In this document: positions 57,638-64,000 of the stretch, one piece after another
Layout of the letters: every line of letters starts with the position of its first letter
Position numbering within the stretch: the first letter of the stretch is position 1
Source of the DNA: Okapia johnstoni
Lineage: Eukaryota > Chordata > Mammalia > Artiodactyla > Giraffidae
Reading direction: 5' to 3'
Assembly: GCA_024291935.2 (NCBI GenBank)
Contig: CM044316.1
Location: forward strand, 6,564,501 to 6,628,500
Length of the DNA stretch: 64,000 nt
The notes under the pieces: generated by a model
Database searches by the model: none
The model's input: only the letters and a program-made list of their open reading frames with translations
What the model was told of the DNA's origin: nothing
Made by a program: the position numbers and the translations under genes

Positions 57638-58599
57638 ATGTAGCATCCTCGTCCGGTCAGAACTACAGCACCGTGTCTGAATTCATCCTCATCGGCTTCT
57701 CCAACTTCCCTCAGCATCTCTTGCCTGCCTTCTTCCTACTGTACCTGCTGATGTACCTGTTCACGCTGCTGGGGAACCTGCTCATCATGGCCACCATCTG
57801 GAGGGAGCACAGCCTCCACACCCCCATGTACCTCTTCCTATGCGCCCTCTCCATCTCCGAGATCCTGTTCACTGTCGCAGTCACCCCTCGAATGCTGGTA
57901 GATATGCTTTCCACCCACCGCTCCATCACCTTTGTGGCCTGTGCCAGCCAGATGTTCTTCTCCTTTACGTTTGGCTTCACCCACTCCTTCCTACTTGTGA
58001 TCATGGGCTATGACCGCTATGTGGCCATCTGCCACCCTCTGCGCTACAATGTGATCATGAGCCCTCGTGACTGTGCCAGTCTGGTATCCTGGTGCTGGGC
58101 TGGTGGCTTAGTTATGGGGATGATGGTGACATTGATAGTCTTTCATCTCACCTTCTGTGGGTCTAAGAAGATACACCATTTTGTCTGCCACGTGCTTTCC
58201 CTCTTGAAGTTGACCTGTGGGAAGGAGACAGCCTCTGTCACCATGGGTGTGATCCTGGTCTGTGTCACAGCCCTTCTGGGGTGCTTATTCTTCATCGTCC
58301 TCTCCTATGTCTTCATCGTGGTCGCCATCTTGAGGATCCCATCCACTGAGGGCCGGCACAAGACCTTCTCCACCTGTGTCTCCCACCTCACCATAGTGGT
58401 CGTGCACTATGGTTTTGCCTCCATCATCTACCTCAAGCCCAAGGGCCCCCATTCTATGGACAGTAACACACTCATGGCCACCACATACACGGTCTTCACC
58501 CCCTTTCTTAGCCCCATCATTTTTAGCCTCAGGAATAAGGAGCTGAAGAACGCCATACAGAGAAGCTTCCACAGAACTTTCCATCCCCTAAGCTCCTGA
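57638..58599 (+). CDS. OR10H-like: OR-4: OR10H-like olfactory receptor, terminal coding exon
   Basis: Intact odorant GPCR, the only plus-strand receptor here. It is 316 codons from the codon aligned with the family start (57649, TCG) to the TGA ending at 58599. Landmarks: N5-Y-S, GN at 42-43, PMYLFL at 59, Cys98, MGYDRYVAIC at 119-128, loop-2 cysteines at 170/180/190, KTFSTCVSHL at 238 and SPIIFSLRN in TM7. Distinctive residues include AFFLLY in TM1, LLVIMGYD in TM3, DCASLVSWCWAGGLVMG in TM4 and CGSKKIHHFVCHVLSL in loop 2. No in-frame ATG upstream of the conserved region. The exon is begun after AG 57636-57637; an ATG at its first base is out of frame and runs straight into TAG. Expected role as for OR-1. 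It lies in an inverted unit, divergent to OR-3. Confidence 0.95.
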
Positions 58600-58649
58600 T
58601 GGCCAGTTTGGTGGTATGTAAGGTGACAGATGGTTTGGGTTTACTAATT

Positions 58650-58760
58650 TCTATCTCTATATAACATCTGCAGTGATTCAGGTCTGTAAAATACCCACAC
58701 TCCATAAGAGTTTGATGCACACTAGCTATTAGTTTTTCTCCAATTTTCCCCCTTCTGCCA
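58650..58760 (-). repeat. MIR-like relic 3' of OR-4
   Basis: Mirrors the relic 3' of OR-1 to OR-3 (acactccataagagtttgat versus atcaaactccgatgaagtgt in unit C). Confidence 0.5.
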
Positions 58761-58779
58761 TAGACTCTATCATCACAAT

Positions 58780-59520
58780 CTCTCTTTTTTAATTGGAGTA
58801 TAAAGGCTTTACAATGTTGTGTTAGTTTATGCTTTATAACAAAGTGAATCAACTGTATGTATACATATATCCCCTCCTTTTGAACCTCTGTCCCACCCAC
58901 TCCACATCCTACCCCTCTGGGTTATCATAGAGCACCCAGCTGAGGTCCCTATGCTATAACAGTAGGTTCCCACTAGTCAACTATTTTACACATGATAGTG
59001 TATATATGTCAATCCTAATCTCCCATTTCATCCTAATCTCCCCTACCCCCAACTATGCCCACATGTCAGTTATCTGTGTCTGTGTCTCTATTCCTGCTCT
59101 GAAAATAGGTTCATCTGTACCATTTTTTTTAGATTCCTCATTTATGTGTTAATATATGATCTTTGTTTTTCTCTTTCTGACTTACTCCAGTCTGTGCCTG
59201 GAAAGGAATGAATATATGTACACGTATAACTGAATCAATATGCTATACACTTGAAACTAATACAACACTGTAAATCAACTATATGCCAATAAAATTTTTT
59301 TTAAAAAAAATTAAAGACAGACTCTAGGTTCATCCTCAGTTCCACTGACTCACTTTTGTTCCTTTTTATGGCTGAGTAATATTCCATTGTATATATGCAC
59401 CACATCTTCTTTATCCATTCATCTGTTAATGGATATCTAGGTCGCTTCCATGTCCTGACTACTGTAAATAGTGTTGCAGAGAATATTGAGGTATATATAA
59501 CTTTGTGCCCAGTGAGATGA
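58780..59520 (-). mobile_element. L1 3' region, private to unit D
   Basis: Reverse-strand L1: plus-strand tttatgctttataacaaagt, tcatcctaatctcccctacc, gctgagtaatattccattgt. 59210-59310 carries an L1-type tail on the plus strand (cactgtaaatcaactatatg then ccaataaaa), so two insertions may be layered. Confidence 0.65.
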
Positions 59521-59524
59521 GCTC

Positions 59525-59775
59525 CATCCCATTATTTTTGCCTAAGAATGTATTATTTATCTACAGGCATGTGGGGAGCACCGTGTGGATGTGTCAGGGC
59601 CTGATGCAGTTGGTTCTTCTTGAATGGACTAGTAAAATAATATTTTATTTCCCCATTCTCCAAAATTAAAAAAAAACAAACTAGAATAACCGAAGATAAT
59701 AAGAAATGCTACCAAGACTGTGCTTTTTTCATATATGAAGCACTGTGTCTAGTGTTTTGTTACTTTTGTCTTTTT
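59525..59775 (-). other. End of unit D (3' flank of OR-4)
   Basis: gtgtcagggcctgatgcagt mirrors gcatcagggccagcact in unit B, and gaagcactgtgtctagtgtt mirrors the acactggacacagtgctt text at 8077-8094. This marks the outer boundary of the duplication. Confidence 0.65.
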
Positions 59776-59777
59776 AA

Positions 59778-60247
59778 AAAAATATTTTTATTGATGTATA
59801 GTTGATTTACAGTGTTGCATTAGTTTCAAAGGTACAGCATATTGATTCAGTTATAACATGTACATATATTCATTCCTTTTCAGATTCTTTTCATATATAG
59901 GTTATTACAGCATATTGAGTAGAGAGAATTCCCTGGGCTATAAAATAGGTCCTTGTAGGTTATCTATTTTACGTATAGTATTGTGTATATGTTACTCCTC
60001 AATTCATAATTTATCCCTCCCCCTCATGTTTCTCCTTCAGTAACTGTAGTTTGTTTTCAAAGCCTCTGAGTCTGTTTCTGATTTCTAAATAAGTTCATTT
60101 ATATCACTTTTAAAATTAGATTCTACATATGAATAATATCATGAATATCTTTCTCTGTCTGACTTACTTCACTTACTATGATAATCTCTAGTTCCATCTG
60201 TTTCTGCAAATAGTGTTATTTCATTCTTTTTTATATTAGATCAATAT
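59778..60247 (-). mobile_element. L1 3' region
   Basis: Reverse-strand artiodactyl L1: plus-strand ttgatgtatagttgatttac, aaggtacagcatattgattc, ctgtctgacttacttcactt. Confidence 0.7.
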
Positions 60248-60317
60248 TCCTTTATATATATATACACATATATGTGTATATATACATATACACATATATG
60301 TGTATATATATATATAA
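60248..60317 (+). repeat. (TA)n/(CA)-rich microsatellite
   Basis: Alternating tatatatacacatatatgtg blocks, twofold repeated and self-complementary. Probably unstable in length. Confidence 0.85.
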
Positions 60318-60339
60318 GAATATATACACATATTCTTTT

Positions 60340-60631
60340 TTTAGGTTATTTTCTATTTTTTAACTTTACAATATTGTATTTGTTTTGCCATACATTGACA
60401 TGAATCCACCATGGGTGTACATGTTTTCCCCTTCCAGAACCCTCCTTCCATCTCCCTCCCCATCCCATCCCTCCGGGTCATCCCGGTGCACCAGCCCCGA
60501 GCACCCTGTAACATGCGTTGAACCTGGGCTGGCGATTCGTTTCACATATGATAATTTACATGCTTCAGTGCCATTCTCCCATATCATCCCACCCTTGCCC
60601 TCTCCCATAGAGTCCATAATACTGTTCTATT
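60340..60631 (-). mobile_element. Short bovine L1 3' UTR insertion with long perfect TSD
   Basis: Reverse-strand L1 3' UTR (plus-strand actttacaatattgtatttg to gccctctcccatagagtcca). Identical 22-bp words starting gaatatatacacatattc flank it at 60318-60339 and 60632-60653. About 292 bp, strongly 5'-truncated. Confidence 0.85.
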
Positions 60632-60653
60632 GAATATATACACATATTCTTTT

Positions 60654-61080
60654 CCATTCCTCTGTCAATGGACATTTACATTCCTTCCATGGACATGGAA
60701 GGACCTGGCTATTGCAAATAGTGAACAATGGGGTGCGTATCCATTTTCTAATTATGGTTTTCTCCACGTATATGCCCGAGTGGGATTGCTGTATCAGATG
60801 GTAGCTCTGTTTTAATTTTTAAAGAAACTTTCATAGTGGCTGTACCAAACTACATTCCTGCCAACGATGTAGGAGGGATCCCTTTTCTCCATACCCTCTC
60901 CAGTATTTATTGTTTATAGCCTTTTTGATGATGGCCATTCTGACTGGCATGAAGTGATGCCTCATTACAGCTTTGATTTGCATTTCTCCAATAATTACCA
61001 ATGTTGAGCATTTTTTCATGTGCTTGTTCACCATCTGTATGTCTTCTTTGAAAAAAAAGTCTACTTAGATCTTCCACTCA
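60654..61080 (-). mobile_element. L1 ORF2 C-terminal relic (minus)
   Basis: Plus-strand atatgcccgagtgggattgc, catagtggctgtaccaaact and tgatggccattctgactggc are reversed L1 ORF2 end sequence, continuing the element at 59778. Confidence 0.7.
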
Positions 61081-61084
61081 GTTT

Positions 61085-61640
61085 TTGGATTGAGTTGTTT
61101 GTTGTTGTTGTTGTTCGTATATATTGAGCTGTGTGAGCTTAAAAAGGTACAACTTTTCAAGACTGAACCAGGAGAAATAGGATATGTAAACAGACCAATC
61201 ACAAGATTTGAAACTGAAACTGTGATTTTAAAACACCTAACAAACAGAATTCCAGGACCAGATGGCTTCAAAGGCTAATTCTATGAGACATCTAGAGAAT
61301 AGTTAACACCTACTCTTCTGAAACTGTCCCCAAAAATTGTAGGGGAAAGAACACTTCCAAGCTCGTTCTATGAATCACCATCACCCTGATACCAAAACAA
61401 ATCAAAGATACCACAAAAAGGCAAATTAAAGGCCAATATCTCTGATGAATATACACACAAAAATTCTTAACAAAATACTAGCAGACAGAATCCAACAGCA
61501 CATTAAAAGGATCCTACACCATGTTATGGCAGGGATGCAATGATTCTTCAATGTACACAAATCGACCAACGAGATACACCACATTAACAAAGCGAAGAAT
61601 AAAAACCATATGATCATCTCAATAGATGCAGAAAATCTTT
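61085..61640 (+). mobile_element. L1 ORF2 segment (plus), RT-proximal
   Basis: aattccaggaccagatggct, gaacacttccaagctcgttc, aacaaaatactagcagacag and aataaaaaccatatgatcat are L1 ORF2 sequence before and at the RT domain. Frames are broken. A (TTG)n run is at about 61099-61114. Confidence 0.75.
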
Positions 61641-62525
61641 TAATAGACTCTTAAATTTGATTTCCTAGAATTTTGTTGAAATTATTTGTACCTATATTCA
61701 TTAAGGATATTGGCTCGTCATTTTCTAATCTTGTGGTGTCAGGGCAAAGCCATCGTTTAAACTGAGTTTGTAAGTGTTCATTTCCTTCAGTTTTTAAGAA
61801 GAGTTTGAAAATGATTGGAATTGATTCTTTAAGAGTTTAGTAGAATTCATCTGTAAAACAGCTGGCTCTGGGCTTTTTTTTTCTAATTCTATGAAACATT
61901 TAGAGAAGAGTTAACACCTAAACAAAAACCTAATTCAAGGTTTTTGATTATTGATTCAATTTCTTTACTTGTTTTAATCTGTTCATATTTTCTATTCCTT
62001 TATGAGTCAGTCTTTGGATTTTGAGGAATTAATCATTTCTACTTCTATGTTGTCCATTTTGTTGTGTATAATTGTTCATTATAGTCTCTTATGATTATCT
62101 GTTCATTTTTGTGGTATCAGTTGCAATATTCCCGTTTTCATTTCTGATTTCATTTGAGTCCTCTTTCTTTTTCTCTATTTAGTCTACCTAAAGGTTTGTC
62201 AATTTTGTTTATCTTTCCAAAGAATCAGCTCTTATTTTCATTGATTTTTTCTGCTGTTTTTCTAGTCTGTATTTTACTTCTGCTTTTACCTGTTTTATTT
62301 CCTTCTTTCTACCAACTTTAGCCTTTGTTTGTTCTTTTTCTAATTCCTTGAGATTGAAGGTTAACTTCTTTATTTGGGGGTCTCTGTTTTCTTCTTAGTG
62401 TGGATGTTTATCAAGATAAACTTCTCTCTTAGAACTACTTTTGCTATATCCCAAGTTTTGGTATGTTGCGTACCCATTTTTCTGTCTTCCAATATTTTTA
62501 AAAATTCTCTTTTGTTTTCGTTATT
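61640..62525 (-). mobile_element. L1 ORF2 segment (minus), RT-proximal
   Basis: Plus-strand ttgttgaaattatttgtacc, aagagtttgaaaatgattgg and aaagaatcagctcttatttt are reversed L1 ORF2. It abuts the plus-oriented segment, as in inverted L1 insertions. Confidence 0.7.
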
Positions 62526-62668
62526 GACCCAATGGTTGCTCAGCAAACAAAAGCCTAGGACTGGACAGCTTCACAGGAAAATTCGATCAAACATATAAAG
62601 AAGAGCTAATACCTATCCTTCTCAAACTACTCCAAAAAGTAGAAGAGAAGGGGACACTTGAAAAATAA
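62526..62668 (+). mobile_element. L1 ORF2 fragment
   Basis: cagcaaacaaaagcctagga, actggacagcttcacaggaa and gagctaatacctatccttct match the stretch before the L1 RT domain. Confidence 0.7.
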
Positions 62669-62669
62669 C

Positions 62670-63195
62670 CTGCCTGCTTATACCTGTGGGACACAGTATA
62701 AACTCTCCTGCAGTCAAGAGATCATGCTTCATCTTCAACATTACATCCCAGCCCTCCCCAGCTCTCCAGCTTTTCTAACTTTCTGGCTGTTCCTGGAAAA
62801 AAGCCAAGCATGCTTAGACTTCAGAGACTTTGCACATGCTGTTGATTCTACCTGAAATATCCTTCCTCTGGCATATTCTACACATCCTTGAGTCTGACCT
62901 TAAATGTCACCTCTTCAGGAAAGCCTTCCTTAATTTCCCCAAACTAAGTCATCACACCTATTATAAGCCCTCATAGTGACTTCTTTCTTTTCCTTGTAGC
63001 TTTTAATCACAATCGATCATGTATATTAATTAGTGTGATTTTTTTAATAGTCACATCTTTGTCTCTCCACTACTGTTTGCTTTCTTGAGCACTGAAATCA
63101 GGGTCACATTTACATATTTCAATGATGGATCCACTGTAACATCTAAAAAAGTGTTTAACACACATAGTAGGTGCTCAATAAATGTTTGTTAAGTA
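62670..63195 (+). mobile_element. L2 LINE 3' relic
   Basis: gactttgcacatgctgttga, tgtcacctcttcaggaaagc, ttgagcactgaaatcagggt and agtaggtgctcaataaatgt form a typical L2 3' end. Confidence 0.75.
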
Positions 63196-63203
63196 TATGG
63201 TGG

Positions 63204-63315
63204 TGATGGTGGTTTAGTCGCTAAGTCGTGTCCGACTGTAACCTGCCAGGCTCCTCTGTCTATGGGGTTCTCCAGGCAAGAATACTGGAGTGGGTTGCCA
63301 TTCCCTTCTCCACAT
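63204..63315 (-). mobile_element. Bov-tA/Bov-A fragment
   Basis: Plus-strand tttagtcgctaagtcgtgtc, ctccaggcaagaatactgga and gtgggttgccattcccttct: reverse Bov-A tail lacking the tRNA head. Confidence 0.88.
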
Positions 63316-63324
63316 CTGGGTTTA

Positions 63325-63525
63325 TTACTTGGCACTATTGACATTTGGGGCTGACTCATTCTTTGCAGTGGGATCTGTTTTGTGCATTGTAGGGTGTTGA
63401 GCAGCATCCCTTACCTTTACCCACTAGATATTATAACACATCTCCTCCTCCTTCAGTTGTAACAACCAAAAATGTCTACAGAACCTTCCAAGTGTCCTCT
63501 GGAGGCACTGGTGAGAGCCACTGGA
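63325..63525 (-). repeat. MER5A-like relic
   Basis: ttggcactattgacatttgg, gtgcattgtagggtgttgag, cctttacccactagatatta and tgagagccactgg match a MER5A hAT-type MITE. Confidence 0.7.
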
Positions 63526-63915
63526 GTACAGGAACGAGGGAAGACCTGGCTGATGCTCCCAAGCTGCAGAGTCATGCCTCATTTGGTGGTTCTTAGCATC
63601 TGGTCCATATCTTGGTGAGAGCCCTGACATTTCTCTGTATGTCTTTCCACCACGGATCATGTAACTCTTCAAAGACAGGGGCTAGCAATAGAACCATCTT
63701 TATTCTCCCAAAACTAGCACAGGACTTGGCACATAGGAAGCCTCAAATAATTATCAAACAGAGGCTCAACTTATGGAGAAAGACTGAATGTAGCTTTGAG
63801 ACAAATGATGTATAGTTATTATCCAACTTAAACATGAATACTCATTTTTTTTTAACTTTGGCTAATTTGATTAATTTATTGCTTGTGCATTTCAACTATA
63901 TTTTGTTATTGTATA
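63526..63915 (+). other. Old repeat-like sequence (L2 end) and AT-rich DNA
   Basis: About 63650-63760 (aaagacaggggctagcaata; cacaggacttggcacatagg) resembles an L2 3' end. The rest is unassigned. No gene. Confidence 0.45.
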
Positions 63916-64000
63916 TATGGACTTCCCAGGTGGCACAATGGTAAAGAACGTGCCTGCCAATGCAGGAGACACAGGAGATGTGAGTTTTATCCCTGGGTCA
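63916..64000 (+). mobile_element. Bov-tA SINE, cut by window edge
   Basis: Forward Bov-tA head: ggacttcccaggtggcacaa, gcctgccaatgcaggagaca, tatccctgggtca. The rest lies outside. Confidence 0.9.

Larger units (their letters stand above)
50109..59775. repeat. Segmental-duplication unit D (contains OR-4); inverted relative to A-C
   Basis: Read on the minus strand, it follows unit C: distal block 52390-51490, MER5A-like relic 52616-52390, ancient L1 relic 55620-54290, intervals 57150-56390, then the MIR and OR-4. The 3' end matches 8200-8290 and 34440-34640 of units B and C. Private insertions: BovB fragment 51006-51243, old L1 52640-53330, Bov-tA 53938-54148, BOV-A2 55220-55487, Bov-tA 57284-57490, L1 58780-59520. 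Confidence 0.8.

Noticed and set aside
57638..57643. ATG at the first base of the OR-4 (and OR-2, OR-3) exon as a start codon
   Set aside because: Out of frame with the receptor. In OR-2 and OR-4 it is followed at once by TAG.

Overview
Organism and content. The window is dense in Bov-tA/BOV-A2 SINEs, BovB LINEs, CHR-type SINEs and L1 of the bovine type. That combination points to a ruminant, most likely a bovid (cattle, sheep, goat or relative). The only host protein-coding genes I can support are four intact, closely related class II olfactory receptors. They look like subfamily OR10H: N-terminal glycosylation site, PMYLFL, MGYDRYVAIC, KTFSTCVSHL and SPIIFSLRN motifs, 316 codons each. I see no rRNA, tRNA, CRISPR or other non-repeat gene.

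Layout. The receptors sit in four copies of a segmental-duplication unit. Unit A (about 440-7480) carries OR-1 on the minus strand at 2807-3768. Unit B (about 7481-20715) carries OR-2 on the minus strand at 8474-9435. The stretch 20728-33960 separates B from C and is almost entirely LINE sequence. Unit C (about 33985-48300) carries OR-3 on the minus strand at 35609-36570. Unit D (about 50109-59775) is inverted relative to the others and carries OR-4 on the plus strand at 57638-58599. Units C and D therefore form a large, diverged inverted duplication around a spacer at 48.3-50.1 kb, and OR-3 and OR-4 are transcribed divergently. Each unit also holds the same old relics: a MIR 3' of the receptor, a MIR directly 5' of it, an ancient L1 ORF2 fragment and a distal block of about 1-1.5 kb with no recognised gene. 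The ruminant SINE and BovB insertions look private to single units, so the duplications appear older than those insertions. From 59.8 kb to the end there is only layered L1, L2, MER5A-like and Bov-tA sequence.

Main biological observation. All four receptor frames are open and full length, but none has an ATG where OR10H proteins normally start: the codon is TTG in OR-1 and OR-3 and TCG in OR-2 and OR-4. There is no in-frame ATG between the upstream stop and the conserved N-terminus. Instead all four have a good 3' splice site 11 bases upstream of that codon. The simplest reading is that the start codon lies in an upstream exon spliced in phase 1 to the receptor exon. In units B, C and D the putative branch point is supplied by an antisense MIR. 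OR-1 and OR-2 are also mosaic: nearly identical in the N-terminal half and clearly diverged in the C-terminal half, as expected from gene conversion.

Mobile-element architecture. A BovB (14506-17960, 10-bp target-site duplication) contains a solitary class II endogenous-retrovirus LTR (16746-17886, 6-bp duplication). A minus-strand L1 that is near full length in extent (21148-29925) has a younger opposite-strand L1 in its 5' region and an internal ORF2 deletion. I did not find a convincing new biological system. Repeat family names and boundaries are by eye, and comparison with human OR10H is from memory.
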